Shown here in pieces: positions 10,098 to 19,580 of a stretch of 64,000 nucleotides of DNA (the first letter of the stretch is position 1; each line of letters opens with the position of its first letter). The DNA is from Enterococcus innesii (GTDB lineage: Bacteria; Bacillota; Bacilli; Lactobacillales; Enterococcaceae): positions 186,001 to 250,000 of the forward strand of contig JAHHEN010000003.1 in assembly GCA_018982785.1 (NCBI GenBank), given 5' to 3'. The notes under the pieces were generated by a model. The model did no database searches. It was not told the DNA's origin and saw only the letters and a list, made by a program, of their open reading frames with translations. A program made the position numbers and the translations under genes.

Positions 10098-11156
10098 ATG
10101 TATCAAGGATTATTGCATCAATACAAAGAATATCTCCCAGTTAATGAAAATACCCCAGCATTGTCACTGGCAGAAGGTAACACGCCGTTGATTCCCTTAC
10201 CAAGCCTTTCCAAGGAATTAGGGATCCAATTGTATGGAAAATACGAAGGGCTGAATCCAACAGGCTCATTTAAAGACCGCGGGATGGTCATGGCGGTGGC
10301 AAAAGCGGTGGAAGAAGGCGCCAAAGCAATCGTCTGTGCCTCGACAGGAAATACTAGTGCGGCAGCAGCAGCTTATGCCACCAGAGCGGGTATCAAAGCC
10401 TACGTTGTAATTCCAGATGGCAAGATCGCTATGGGAAAATTGGCGCAAGCAATCGTTTATGGAGCCGATATCATTTCGATTCCAGGAAACTTTGATGAAG
10501 CGTTAAAAGCGGTCCGGGATATTGCAGAAACGGAAGCCGTGGCGCTAGTAAACTCAGTCAATCCTTATCGTTTAGAAGGACAAAAAACAGCGGCCTTTGA
10601 AGTATGCGAACAATTAGGACAAGCGCCAGATGTTCTTGCGATTCCTGTCGGTAATGCAGGAAATATCTCGGCATATTGGAAAGGGTTCAAAGAATGGCAT
10701 GAGAAAAAAGGCACCGCGTTGCCAAGAATGCATGGCTTTGAAGCTGAAGGTGCTGCTGCCATCGTCCGTGGGGAAGTCATCGAACAGCCGGAAACCATCG
10801 CTACAGCGATTCGGATCGGCAATCCAGCCAGCTGGCAGTTGGCAGAAGCCGCTCGTGATGAATCAAATGGACACATCGATGCAGTAACCGATGAGGAAAT
10901 TTTGAATGCTTACCGTAAAATCGCTGCGCAAGATGGTGTGTTTATTGAACCAGGCTCAGCCGCATCACTTGCCGGCGTTATCCAGCACGTGAAAGCAGGG
11001 AAAATCAAACCAGGTGAGACCGTCGTTGCCGTCTTTACTGGAAATGGTCTGAAAGATCCGGATACAGCAATTAAAGCAACCGAAGTAACCATCAATAAAA
11101 TGAGTGATTTAGAAGAAATGCGTCAGCATCTTCGTGAAGGAGTTGCCAATCTATGA
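10098..11156 (+). CDS. thrC: Threonine synthase
   Basis: A PLP enzyme converting O-phosphohomoserine to threonine. The Schiff-base Lys is in [10 protein letters not shown] (about residue 59). The phosphate-binding glycine loop VGNAGN and the C-terminal Ser in [10 protein letters not shown] follow. The 352-residue length is that of the short Bacillus-type enzyme. GATGGAGG, placed at the end of hom, is the ribosome binding site. The stop overlaps the thrB start by four bases, so translation is probably coupled. Confidence 0.95.
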   Translation: MYQGLLHQYKEYLPVNENTPALSLAEGNTPLIPLPSLSKELGIQLYGKYEGLNPTGSFKDRGMVMAVAKAVEEGAKAIVCASTGNTSAAAAAYATRAGIKAYVVIPDGKIAMGKLAQAIVYGADIISIPGNFDEALKAVRDIAETEAVALVNSVNPYRLEGQKTAAFEVCEQLGQAPDVLAIPVGNAGNISAYWKGFKEWHEKKGTALPRMHGFEAEGAAAIVRGEVIEQPETIATAIRIGNPASWQLAEAARDESNGHIDAVTDEEILNAYRKIAAQDGVFIEPGSAASLAGVIQHVKAGKIKPGETVVAVFTGNGLKDPDTAIKATEVTINKMSDLEEMRQHLREGVANL

Positions 11157-12022
11157 AGATCCGCGTTCCTGCAACCAGTGCGAATTTAGGGCCTGGTTTT
11201 GATTCCTGCGGGATTGCCCTGTCAAAGTATTTGTTCATCGAAGTTTTAAAAGAAAACGATACATGGGAAATCATCCATGAGTTAGGCTCAGAGATTCCAA
11301 CCGATGAAACCAATTTACTTTTGCGTGTGGCTTTGAAATTAGCACCAGACATGAAACCATTGAAGATTCGTATGAGCTCAGATATTCCATTGGCACGAGG
11401 CTTAGGCAGCAGTTCTTCTGTTATTGTTGCTGGGATTGAACTAGCCAACCGCATGGCGCATATGAATCTGAGTGCAGCACAAAAACTTGAGATCGCAACC
11501 GCCATTGAAGGGCATCCTGACAACGTCGGACCAGCGATCTATGGAGATTTTGCGATTGCTGCCTATGATCATCAGCACAAGCATACGTATTTAGTCAAAC
11601 ATCATTTTCCTGAATGTGAGATCATCGCCTATATTCCTCATGATGAGTTGTTGACGGAAGCAAGTCGCCAAGTCTTGCCCCAGACACTTTCTCACGAGCA
11701 AGCAGTCGAAGCCAGTGCGATCGCCAATGTTATGATCGCAGCAGTCATCAATGGCAATCTGCCTCTTGCAGGGAAATTGATGCAGCAAGATCGTTTTCAT
11801 GAAGCCTATCGTGAGAAACTTGTTCCACACTTGTCGACCATTCGCCAGATTTGCGAAGAAGAAGGCGGTTATGGCTGTTTCTTGAGTGGCGCAGGTCCCA
11901 CTGTCTTAGCAATCGTCCCAGAAGACAAGGCAGAACGTATCTCAAAACTTTTGCATGCGCTGGAAAGTAATGCGTATATCGAACAATTGCAAATCGATCG
12001 TGAAGGGCTACAAGTTTTCTAA
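11153..12022 (+). CDS. thrB: Homoserine kinase
   Basis: A GHMP-family kinase phosphorylating homoserine for the ThrC reaction. The N-terminal [13 protein letters not shown] and the ATP loop [11 protein letters not shown] (residues 79-89) are typical, as is the C-terminal [11 protein letters not shown] motif. The ATG lies in an ATGA overlap with thrC. The operon ends at a clear terminator 27 bases downstream. Length 289, complete. Confidence 0.95.
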   Translation: MKIRVPATSANLGPGFDSCGIALSKYLFIEVLKENDTWEIIHELGSEIPTDETNLLLRVALKLAPDMKPLKIRMSSDIPLARGLGSSSSVIVAGIELANRMAHMNLSAAQKLEIATAIEGHPDNVGPAIYGDFAIAAYDHQHKHTYLVKHHFPECEIIAYIPHDELLTEASRQVLPQTLSHEQAVEASAIANVMIAAVINGNLPLAGKLMQQDRFHEAYREKLVPHLSTIRQICEEEGGYGCFLSGAGPTVLAIVPEDKAERISKLLHALESNAYIEQLQIDREGLQVF

Positions 12023-12048
12023 AGAGCTTTAAAATGAAAAATATACCA

Positions 12049-12085
12049 AAAACGATGAGCAGACTGAGTCCGCTCATCGTTTTTT
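12049..12085 (+). terminator. Terminator of hom-thrC-thrB
   Basis: AAAACGATGAGC pairs perfectly with GCTCATCGTTTT and is followed by T residues. Its A-rich 5' side could also serve the convergent gene at 12101. Confidence 0.9.
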
Positions 12086-12100
12086 ATTGCTTAATAGTGG

Positions 12101-12988
12101 TTAATCTTTCGTCTCTGAGGTGTAATAGCTATGATCTTCTAAGTTTAATGCATTTAAAATCATTGAGGCGGTTTCTTCGATGGAAAGAGAAGCGACATTG
12201 ATCACGACACAACCTAATTTCTCATAAAGATCATTGGCAAACGTCAGCTCCGCTTTGATTTTTTCGATATCGGAATACGCAGAATCGGGGTTCAAGCCGT
12301 AGGAGCGCATCCGTTCTTTGCGGATACTGTTTAATACATTCGGATCGTTTGTTAACCCAACGATTTTTTTCGGATCGATTTCCCAGAGCTGTTTTGGGAT
12401 GTGGGCTTGCGGAACCAAAGGCAAATTAGCGACTTTTAAGTTTTTGTTCGCTAAAAATAGACTCAAAGGCGTTTTTGAGGTCCGAGAAACACCCAATAAA
12501 ACGACATCCGCCTCTAAAAAGCCTCGGGGGTCTTTTCCGTCATCATACATCACAGCAAACTCCATGGCTTTGATACGTTTGAAATAATTTTCATTCAAGT
12601 GGTGCAAAGCGCCGGGTTCTCGTGACGGTGCCACCCCAGTGCGGCGTTCAACTTCACTCACAGGCGGTGTCAGTACATCAAAATGATAGAGCTCCGCTTC
12701 TTCACAAAAATGATTCGTCAAATCCACAAGTTCTTCTTTGATCAAGGTATGAAGAATAATGGCATTGTGTTTTTTTGCATCTGATAATGCTTTGATCAAG
12801 TGCTCTTTCGTGTGGATAAACGTGCGTCGGAAAAGGTTGAATTCGACGCTGGGGTATTGGGCCATTGTCGCTTGTGCAAGCTTCGATGCCGTTTCGCCGG
12901 CAGAATCAGACAATACGAACATCGTCACTGCGGCACTGGTTTGCAATTTTTCTTGCAAGTCTGGTTGTTCAGGTTCAGTTGGCTTCAT
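12101..12988 (-). CDS. Pyruvate, phosphate dikinase regulatory protein (DUF299 family)
   Basis: A bifunctional serine/threonine kinase and pyrophosphorylase of the PDRP/PSRP family, which switches PPDK or PEP synthetase by phosphorylating the residue next to the catalytic His. VTMFVLSDSAGETA near the N-terminus and the P-loop-like GVSRTSKTPLS segment (about residue 160) are diagnostic. I use the ATG at 12988 behind AGAGAGG (295 residues); the upstream frame has no better site. It diverges from zur with about 95 bases between starts. The target enzyme is not in this window. Confidence 0.88.
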   Translation of the reverse strand: MKPTEPEQPDLQEKLQTSAAVTMFVLSDSAGETASKLAQATMAQYPSVEFNLFRRTFIHTKEHLIKALSDAKKHNAIILHTLIKEELVDLTNHFCEEAELYHFDVLTPPVSEVERRTGVAPSREPGALHHLNENYFKRIKAMEFAVMYDDGKDPRGFLEADVVLLGVSRTSKTPLSLFLANKNLKVANLPLVPQAHIPKQLWEIDPKKIVGLTNDPNVLNSIRKERMRSYGLNPDSAYSDIEKIKAELTFANDLYEKLGCVVINVASLSIEETASMILNALNLEDHSYYTSETKD

Positions 12989-13045
12989 AAGAAAAATCCT
13001 CTCTTGCTTTTTTATTGATTTCATTATACCATACTTAAGATCGAT

Positions 13046-13068
13046 AGAATCGGAATGATTTTGATTTA
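13046..13068. promoter_or_regulatory. Candidate Zur box upstream of zur
   Basis: AGAATCGGAATGATTTTGATTTA (listed here by position 13046-13068) matches the remembered B. subtilis Zur palindrome at about 17 of 22 informative positions. It lies just before the zur ribosome binding site and between two divergent genes. Autoregulation is inference. Confidence 0.5.
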
Positions 13069-13083
13069 TCAGGAGGGCCTACG

Positions 13084-13515
13084 ATGAAAAATCAAACACT
13101 TATTGAGCATGCCATGACAACATTGAAAGAAAATGGCTTTAAATACACCAAAAAAAGAGAAGCGATCATCACCTATTTAGTCAAACGCAATCGCTATTTA
13201 CCAGCAAAAGAAATTCATGAATACATGTCGGAAAAGTATCCTGGTTTGAGTTATGATACGATCTACCGGAATTTGCACGATTTTTCTGAGATCGGTATTT
13301 TAGAAGAAACAGAGCTGAACGGTGAGATGAAGTTTCGCTATAACTGCTGTGCAGAATTAGAAGACCATCACCACCATCATTTCATTTGTACAGTCTGCGG
13401 CAAAACAAAAGAACTGCATATTTGTCCAATGGACTTCTTTCAAGAACAGCTTCCTGGTTGTTTGATCGAGGGTCATCGCTTCGAGATTCTGGGGCGTTGT
13501 GAAGAATGTCAATGA
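13084..13515 (+). CDS. zur: Zinc uptake regulator, Fur family
   Basis: A 143-residue Fur-family repressor controlling zinc uptake. The N-terminal winged helix contains YPGLSYDTIYRNL (52-64). The dimerisation domain has five consecutive His (95-99) and the structural zinc pairs C102/C105 and C139/C142. FIC-x2-CGKTKE and the later CPMD match B. subtilis Zur much better than PerR or Fur. AGGAGG precedes the ATG. A Zur-box-like palindrome lies immediately upstream. No zinc transporter genes are adjacent. Confidence 0.88.
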   Translation: MKNQTLIEHAMTTLKENGFKYTKKREAIITYLVKRNRYLPAKEIHEYMSEKYPGLSYDTIYRNLHDFSEIGILEETELNGEMKFRYNCCAELEDHHHHHFICTVCGKTKELHICPMDFFQEQLPGCLIEGHRFEILGRCEECQ

Positions 13516-13563
13516 AAACCCAAACAAACTTGACAGTATCGAAGACTTTTTTACCAGAATGCC

Positions 13564-13592
13564 TTGACACTTTTTCAGGGGTTAGCTATAAT
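13564..13592 (+). promoter_or_regulatory. Consensus promoter of rpsU
   Basis: TTGACA (13564-13569), 17 bases and TATAAT (13587-13592) are a perfect sigma-A promoter, suiting a highly expressed ribosomal protein gene. Confidence 0.9.
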
Positions 13593-13675
13593 TTTTAAAG
13601 GACAGTCGTGTTTTTTGGGATTTTATTTCAATAACAACTACGGTTACTTTTTAAGCTCGGAGGGAGGGAATTTAC

Positions 13676-13852
13676 ATGTCAAAAACAGTCGTTCGCAAAA
13701 ACGAATCACTTGACGATGCTCTTCGTCGCTTCAAACGTTCCGTGTCAAAAGCGGGTACTTTACAGGAATCTCGTAAACGTGAATTTTACGAAAAACCTAG
13801 CGTAAAGCGTAAGAAAAAATCTGAAGCAGCTAGAAAACGCAAAAAATTCTAA
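13676..13852 (+). CDS. rpsU: 30S ribosomal protein S21
   Basis: A basic 58-residue protein beginning [16 protein letters not shown] and ending in a Lys/Arg tail ([13 protein letters not shown]). It is a late-assembling small-subunit protein near the anti-Shine-Dalgarno region of 16S rRNA. GGAGGGAGGG precedes the ATG. It is followed after 33 bases by yqeY, a gene order common in Firmicutes, and is driven by a perfect promoter. Confidence 0.97.
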   Translation: MSKTVVRKNESLDDALRRFKRSVSKAGTLQESRKREFYEKPSVKRKKKSEAARKRKKF

Positions 13853-13885
13853 TTTTCTACTGTTTTGAGAATTGGAGCTGGTAGT

Positions 13886-14335
13886 GTGACACTACTAAGT
13901 ACACTGAATGATGACATGAAGACAGCGATGAAAGCCAAAGACAAGGAAACCTTGCAGGTGATCCGCATGTTGAAAGCATCAATTCAAAATGAGCAGATCA
14001 AAAAAGGTACTGACTTGAATGAAGAAGAAGAGTTGACTGTTTTATCTCGTGAGATGAAGCAACGTCGGGACTCTTTAAATGAGTTTGAGAAAGCTGACCG
14101 AAAAGATCTAGCCGAGAAAGTCAAAGTTGAAATTGCAGTTGTTGAAAAATATTTACCAGCGCAACTTGATGAAGCGGAAATCCGCCAAATCGTTGCTGGA
14201 GCGATTGAAAAGACTGGTGCTTCTTCTTCCAAAGAATTTGGAAAAGTGATGGGTGCTGTAATGCCGCAAGTCAAAGGCAAAGCAGACGGCAATCAAGTCA
14301 ATGCAATCGTTAAAGAATTATTGGATCAAATGTAA
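13886..14335 (+). CDS. yqeY: GatB/YqeY domain-containing protein
   Basis: A small helical protein of 149 residues in the YqeY family, which resembles the tail domain of GatB, the amidotransferase subunit that binds tRNA. Its precise role is unknown. The IRMLKASIQNEQI, EKYLPAQL and GKVMGAVMPQVKGKADG segments are characteristic. I start at the GTG at 13886, eight bases after GGAG; the frame itself is open seven codons further upstream. It is co-transcribed with rpsU and ends at a strong terminator. Confidence 0.92.
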   Translation: MTLLSTLNDDMKTAMKAKDKETLQVIRMLKASIQNEQIKKGTDLNEEEELTVLSREMKQRRDSLNEFEKADRKDLAEKVKVEIAVVEKYLPAQLDEAEIRQIVAGAIEKTGASSSKEFGKVMGAVMPQVKGKADGNQVNAIVKELLDQM

Positions 14336-14341
14336 GCTCAC

Positions 14342-14376
14342 GCCGCAAGTATGGATGACATGCTTGCGGCTTTTTT
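14342..14376 (+). terminator. Terminator of rpsU-yqeY
   Basis: GCCGCAAG and CTTGCGGC pair around a 13-base loop and are followed by six T residues. Confidence 0.92.
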
Positions 14377-14504
14377 CTGATTTCGAAAACTTAAAAAAAG
14401 CATAAGGACAAAAGGAAACTACCTTTGGGCTTTATAAGTAATTTTTCTTTTTTCCATCTTATGTTATTATTAATAAGAACGCCAAAAAAGGAGCTGTAAC
14501 ATAT

Positions 14505-15479
14505 TTGACAGACAAAACTATGACGATCGAGATAACACTTAGTGAAAACGATGATGTTCGTTTGCTATTAGGTGCTCACGATAAAAACATTAAAATTATT
14601 GAAGACTCGACAGGGACGGTCATTCACACTCGTGGTGAGCTAATCCAAATCGTCGGCGAAGCGGATGCAGCAGAAAAAGCACAATCTGTGATTCGAGCGT
14701 TGCAAGAGTTGATCAAACGAGGTATCAATATCAGTACCCCTGATGTGATCACAGCGTTGAATATGGTAAACAAAGGCAGTCTTGATTATTTCAAAGATAT
14801 GTATGAGGAAGAAATCATCAAGGACCGTAATGGTAAACCGATTCGGGCGAAAAATGCCGGTCAAAAGAAATATATCGAAGCTGTTCGCAAACATGATGTG
14901 GTCTTTGGTGTCGGACCAGCTGGAACAGGAAAAACCTTTTTAGCCGTTGTCATGGCGATCGCTGCTTTAAAGAAAGGCCAAGTGCAAAAGATCATTTTGA
15001 CACGGCCCGCTGTGGAAGCAGGAGAAAACCTTGGTTTCCTACCGGGAGACTTGAAAGAAAAAGTCGATCCTTACTTACGACCCGTTTATGATGCGTTGTA
15101 TCAAATTTTCGGGATGGATCATACGAATCGTTTAATGGAACGTGGCGTCATAGAGATCGCTCCATTAGCATATATGCGAGGGCGCACGTTAGAAGATGCC
15201 TTTGTAATTTTAGATGAAGCCCAAAACACGACGATCGCTCAAATGAAAATGTTTCTGACACGTTTAGGATTCAACTCCAAAATGATCGTCAATGGCGATA
15301 CGAGTCAGATCGACTTGCCAAAGGGAACTTTAAGCGGTTTGATCCATGCGGAGCGAACGTTGCAAGAGATCCCCAAAATTGCTTTTGCTAATTTTGAAGC
15401 AGGAGATGTGGTACGGCACCCAGTTGTGGCCGAAATCATTCGAGCTTATGAAGAAGCAGATCTTAAAGACAAGCGCTGA
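14505..15479 (+). CDS. phoH: PhoH-like ATPase
   Basis: A cytosolic P-loop NTPase, 324 residues. Walker A is GPAGTGKT (137-144) and Walker B is in VILDEAQN. The N-terminal 80 residues fit the KH-like part of PhoH proteins. A role in RNA metabolism is proposed for the family because it is nearly always next to ybeY. The start is a TTG 11 bases after AAGGAG; the next ATG is 15 bases further and poorly spaced. First gene of phoH-pgpH-ybeY-dgkA-era-recO. Confidence 0.93.
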   Translation: MTDKTMTIEITLSENDDVRLLLGAHDKNIKIIEDSTGTVIHTRGELIQIVGEADAAEKAQSVIRALQELIKRGINISTPDVITALNMVNKGSLDYFKDMYEEEIIKDRNGKPIRAKNAGQKKYIEAVRKHDVVFGVGPAGTGKTFLAVVMAIAALKKGQVQKIILTRPAVEAGENLGFLPGDLKEKVDPYLRPVYDALYQIFGMDHTNRLMERGVIEIAPLAYMRGRTLEDAFVILDEAQNTTIAQMKMFLTRLGFNSKMIVNGDTSQIDLPKGTLSGLIHAERTLQEIPKIAFANFEAGDVVRHPVVAEIIRAYEEADLKDKR

Positions 15480-15500
15480 TCGTCTTTTAGGAGGAGAACT

Positions 15501-17702
15501 ATGATCATTCAACCACTACGGAAATTTAGAGAAAGACTTGGGAAGTTCTATTTACCAGTTTTAATGTTTCTATTCTTTCTTTTTTCGATTGGTATCATGT
15601 ACACCAGCGTCAAACAGAACAATGTCGATTATAGCGAAGGTCAGGTGGCGGAAGAAAACATCCGTGCCAATAAAACGATTGAAAATACCGTTGCGACAGA
15701 ACAAAAGCGCAAATTAGCAGCAGAAGCGGTTCCACCAGAGTATACTTATCAAGACACACTGGCGCAGACACAGCACGATCGCATCGACCATTTATTTGAC
15801 TTAGTTGATTCAGTCAAAAAGTCGGTAGATGATGCCCACGCTAAAGAAGTTGCTGAGGCTGATGAGGATGAAAATATCCCTAAACCGAGTACGGATGAAT
15901 ACATCGCAGCCTTAAAAAAAGAGTTTGAAAAAATGAGTGATGACGAACTTGATTTTTATCAGTCATTGACGAATAATTTTTTGTCGACGTTGTTTTCTTT
16001 AAGTAGCGATGAATTGAATACGGTACGAACCTATGCCTTACAGCTAGTGGACGAGCAAATGGCCAAGCAGATCCGTCAAACAGAACTCAGCACTTTCCGC
16101 TCGGAGGCAGAAGACAAGATCCAATTTCTAGATGTTACTTCAGACATGGCATCAGTATTGCGTTTTATTGTCAATCAAGGAATCGTCGTCAATGATATTC
16201 CCAATGAAAAGCGGACGGAAGAAGCGAGACAAACCGCCATGGACGCTGTTCCACCGGTAATGATCTATCAAGGAGAAATCATTGTTCGTGAAGGCTCACA
16301 GATCGATGCCAACGCATTGGAAAAATTACAGCTTTTAGGAATGACCAATCAAACCTTCTCAGTTTTTCCATTGATCGCTTTAGTTTTAGCGATATGCTTA
16401 CAAATGCTGATGCTGTTTTATTATACAAGACAGACAAAAGACGTTGAAAAACGTATGAACGCCGTCACTTTTTATATTTTGGCGATGGCATTCAGTATTT
16501 TGATCATGAAATTCTTCCAACTGTTCCAATCAGAATTAGTGACCTTTATCCCGCTCTTTTTCCCAGCAGCCTTTACACCGCTGATTCTGAGCATTTTCTC
16601 CAGCAGACGTTTAGGAATATTATCCGCGATTTTCCAAGTGGTCAGTGCACTCTTCATTTACTTTGATTCCAGTGGGACCAACTTGTTGACGACTGTTTTA
16701 GTGACCTACCTTTTCTCTGGTTTAATGGGGACGATGATCAAACGAGCACGTATTGCCAGTCAAGGGAAAATCGCAGTCATGTGGGTGATCGTTTTCCCAT
16801 TACTCTTAAGCATCATGCTGGTCATTTTCCAAGGAATGGATTTGGCCCGCGGCAACACATGGACAACACTCGTCTGTGGATTGGCCGGCTCGCTCTTAAG
16901 CTATTTGCTGACAATGGGGCTGCATCCGTATATCGAACTATTGGTAACGGACGAAAGTATGATCGTGTTGAATGAATTGAGTAACCCGAATCATCCGTTG
17001 TTGAAACAGTTGTTGGAAGAAGCACCAGGGACCTATCATCACAGTATGATGGTTGCCAATCTTAGCGCCAATGCTGTAGCCGAGATTGGTGGGCAAAGCT
17101 TACTGACCCGCGTGGCTTGTTACTACCATGACATTGGTAAAGTCAAACATGCCAATTTCTTCGTTGAAAATTTACCTGCAGGTGCTGAGAATCCACATAA
17201 TTTCTTGCTACCTGAAGACAGCAAACAAATCATCTTCGGTCACGTGATCGATGGGGCCGAAATTCTCGAAGAAGCCAAAATGCCGCGGATGGTGATCGAT
17301 ATTTGCCGTCAACATCATGGCACGACCCTGATGCGTTATTTCTATGTCAAAGCCCAAGAGCGTAATCCCGAGGTGACGGAAGAAGATTTCCGTTATCCTG
17401 GGCCAAAACCGCAAACACGAGAAGCGGGTGTCGTGAGTATCGCTGATAGCTGTGAAGCAGCGGTTCGAGCGATGGAAAATCCGACCAATCAAAAAATTCA
17501 AGAATTTGTTGCGAATCTCATCAATGATCGGATCTTGGACGGTCAACTGGATGAAACGGGACTAACGTTGAAAGAAATCCGGATGATTGAAAAATCACTG
17601 GTCAATGGACTTTGCAGTACCTTCCATTCACGGATCAAATACCCAAAGATGAAATCGGAAGCAGAGAAAATGAAAGAAGAACAAGAAAGAAGAGAGCGCT
17701 AA
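15501..17702 (+). CDS. pgpH: Cyclic di-AMP phosphodiesterase PgpH (7TM-HD)
   Basis: A membrane protein of 733 residues that hydrolyses c-di-AMP. It has one N-terminal helix (about 15-38), a large extracellular 7TMR-HDED domain, a block of seven helices (about 285-480) and a cytosolic HD domain. The metal site is YHDIGK (about residue 544), with HHSMM before it and ICRQHHGT after it. GGAGGAG precedes the ATG. Its stop shares a base with the ybeY start. By homology it controls c-di-AMP, which governs osmotic balance and wall stress. Confidence 0.94.
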   Translation: MIIQPLRKFRERLGKFYLPVLMFLFFLFSIGIMYTSVKQNNVDYSEGQVAEENIRANKTIENTVATEQKRKLAAEAVPPEYTYQDTLAQTQHDRIDHLFDLVDSVKKSVDDAHAKEVAEADEDENIPKPSTDEYIAALKKEFEKMSDDELDFYQSLTNNFLSTLFSLSSDELNTVRTYALQLVDEQMAKQIRQTELSTFRSEAEDKIQFLDVTSDMASVLRFIVNQGIVVNDIPNEKRTEEARQTAMDAVPPVMIYQGEIIVREGSQIDANALEKLQLLGMTNQTFSVFPLIALVLAICLQMLMLFYYTRQTKDVEKRMNAVTFYILAMAFSILIMKFFQLFQSELVTFIPLFFPAAFTPLILSIFSSRRLGILSAIFQVVSALFIYFDSSGTNLLTTVLVTYLFSGLMGTMIKRARIASQGKIAVMWVIVFPLLLSIMLVIFQGMDLARGNTWTTLVCGLAGSLLSYLLTMGLHPYIELLVTDESMIVLNELSNPNHPLLKQLLEEAPGTYHHSMMVANLSANAVAEIGGQSLLTRVACYYHDIGKVKHANFFVENLPAGAENPHNFLLPEDSKQIIFGHVIDGAEILEEAKMPRMVIDICRQHHGTTLMRYFYVKAQERNPEVTEEDFRYPGPKPQTREAGVVSIADSCEAAVRAMENPTNQKIQEFVANLINDRILDGQLDETGLTLKEIRMIEKSLVNGLCSTFHSRIKYPKMKSEAEKMKEEQERRER

Positions 17703-18178
17703 TGGAGATTACCTTTTTAGATGAGACAAATTCAGTAGGGGAAACCAAGATCAAAGAGATCGAAGGCCTTCTACAATTTGCTGCAGGACATTTAGACCTT
17801 CCAGAGGATACGGAAATGTCGGTCACGTTTATGGACAATGCAGCCATCCAAGAAATCAATCGGGAGTATCGCGGCAAAGATATGCCGACAGATGTCATCA
17901 GTTTTGCCTTCGAAGAAGAAACGCCAGAGGAGATGCCGATCATTTTTGATGAAGCCCTTGAAGAGATGCCTCGTGATCTAGGAGACATTATGATCTCCAT
18001 TGAACGGGCAAAGGAACAAGCTGCTGAATATGGGCATACTTATGATCGGGAACTTGGTTTCTTGGCGTTGCATGGTTTCTTGCATATCAACGGCTATGAT
18101 CATATGACACCAGAAGATGAAAAGGAAATGTTTGGATTGCAAAAGGAAATACTGGATGCCTATGGACTCAAAAGATAA
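17702..18178 (+). CDS. ybeY: rRNA maturation endoribonuclease YbeY
   Basis: A metal-dependent endoribonuclease for 16S rRNA 3'-end maturation and ribosome quality control. The zinc motif HGFLHINGYDH supplies His 124, 128 and 134. LGDIMIS is the second conserved block. I start at the ATG overlapping the pgpH stop (TAATG, 158 residues); the frame is open 30 codons further upstream inside pgpH, but those codons do not match the family. The end overlaps the dgkA start. Confidence 0.95.
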   Translation: MEITFLDETNSVGETKIKEIEGLLQFAAGHLDLPEDTEMSVTFMDNAAIQEINREYRGKDMPTDVISFAFEEETPEEMPIIFDEALEEMPRDLGDIMISIERAKEQAAEYGHTYDRELGFLALHGFLHINGYDHMTPEDEKEMFGLQKEILDAYGLKR

Positions 18179-18551
18179 GAATATTGGGAAAAACAAACAG
18201 TTTATCTCGTCAATCGAATTTGCTTTCACCGGTATAAAAACCGTCTTTAAAGAGGAGCGTAATATGCGTAAACATGTTGCGTTAGGTATCGTTGCGATCA
18301 TTGCAGGCTTTGTTTTCCGTTTGAATCAAATGGAATGGCTTTGGCTGCTGTTAGCTGTTTTCTTAGTGTGGATCGTTGAGATCATCAATACAGTCTTTGA
18401 AAATGTCGTTGACATGTTTACGGACTTTCATTTCCATCCTATCGGAAAAAAAATCAAAGATATGGCAGCTGGTGCTGTGCTGATGACCGCTGTGTTTGCA
18501 TTAGTGGTCGCCGCGATCATCTTCTTGCCAAAATTGCTACAGCTCTTCTAA
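18156..18551 (+). CDS. dgkA: Undecaprenol / diacylglycerol kinase family protein
   Basis: An integral membrane kinase with three helices. Gram-positive members phosphorylate undecaprenol to feed the lipid carrier pool. The core EIINTVFENVVDMFTD and KIKDMAAGAVL segments carry the conserved Glu, Asn and Lys-Asp residues. Two in-frame ATGs are possible, 18156 and 18162. The first is eight bases from AAAGGA, so I use it, giving 131 residues that overlap ybeY by 23 bases. A longer frame opens at 18117. Confidence 0.9.
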   Translation: MPMDSKDKNIGKNKQFISSIEFAFTGIKTVFKEERNMRKHVALGIVAIIAGFVFRLNQMEWLWLLLAVFLVWIVEIINTVFENVVDMFTDFHFHPIGKKIKDMAAGAVLMTAVFALVVAAIIFLPKLLQLF

Positions 18552-18587
18552 AGATGCACCAAAACCACAAGATAAAGGGGAACAACA

Positions 18588-19487
18588 ATGACAACACACA
18601 AATCAGGCTTCGTTGCGATCGTCGGGCGGCCAAATGTTGGAAAATCAACACTACTAAATCGAGTTGTAGGACAAAAAATCGCGATCATGAGTGACAAGGC
18701 GCAAACGACCCGTAATAAAATCCAAGGGGTCTATACGACAGATGACGCACAGCTGATCTTTATCGATACACCAGGGATCCATAAACCCAAACACCGTCTA
18801 GGCGATTTTATGGTGGAAACCGCCTATAGTGCACTTCGTGAAGTTGACGTGACACTATTTATGATCAGTGCCGATCAAAAGCGCGGTAAGGGTGATGATT
18901 TTATCATCGAACGGTTGCGTCAAAGCCAGACGCCGGTTTTCCTAGTGATCAATAAAATAGATAAAGTCCATCCGGATGCTTTATTGGCAATCATTGAAGA
19001 TTACTCTTCACAAATGGACTTTGCTGAGATCGTACCGATTTCCGCAACGGAAGGCAATAATTTCGAAACGTTAATGAAACTACTGATCGATGAAATGCCT
19101 GAAGGGCCTCAGTACTTCCCAGAGGATCAAATCACGGATCATCCGGAATACTTTATCGTTTCCGAATTGGTACGGGAAAAAGTTTTGTTACTGACCAGAG
19201 ATGAAGTGCCTCACTCGGTAGCGGTTGTTGTTGACTCCATGAAACGGGACCATAATGATAAGGTGCATATTCAAGCGACGATCATTGTCGAACGTGACAG
19301 TCAAAAAGGCATTATCATCGGTAAAGGCGGAAAAATGCTGAAACAAATCGGGACGAAAGCTCGTTTAGACATTGAACACTTGTTGGATGACAAAGTCTTT
19401 TTGGAACTATGGGTGAAAGTTCAAAAAGATTGGCGCGACAAGCAAACCTTCTTAACAGACTACGGCTATCGCAAAGATGAGTATTAA
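18588..19487 (+). CDS. era: GTPase Era
   Basis: An essential ribosome-assembly GTPase that binds 16S rRNA near its 3' end. GRPNVGKST (G1, residues 13-21), DTPGIH (G3) and NKID (G4) form the GTPase domain. The C-terminal KH domain contains [14 protein letters not shown]. The 299-residue length is standard. AAAGGGGAA precedes the ATG. A terminator follows, with recO just beyond. Confidence 0.97.
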   Translation: MTTHKSGFVAIVGRPNVGKSTLLNRVVGQKIAIMSDKAQTTRNKIQGVYTTDDAQLIFIDTPGIHKPKHRLGDFMVETAYSALREVDVTLFMISADQKRGKGDDFIIERLRQSQTPVFLVINKIDKVHPDALLAIIEDYSSQMDFAEIVPISATEGNNFETLMKLLIDEMPEGPQYFPEDQITDHPEYFIVSELVREKVLLLTRDEVPHSVAVVVDSMKRDHNDKVHIQATIIVERDSQKGIIIGKGGKMLKQIGTKARLDIEHLLDDKVFLELWVKVQKDWRDKQTFLTDYGYRKDEY

Positions 19488-19522
19488 GGAAATTTAGATC
19501 AATCATGGTCTGCTTTAAAAAG

Positions 19523-19563
19523 AAAAAACTGATGCAGTTAGTTAACTGGATCAGTTTTTTTAA
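19523..19563 (+). terminator. Terminator between era and recO
   Basis: AAAAACTGATGCAGTTA pairs with TAACTGGATCAGTTTTT with one mismatch, followed by T residues. It may be leaky, because recO begins only 20 bases later and has no obvious separate promoter. Confidence 0.8.
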
Positions 19564-19580
19564 AGAAATGGGGTACGACG

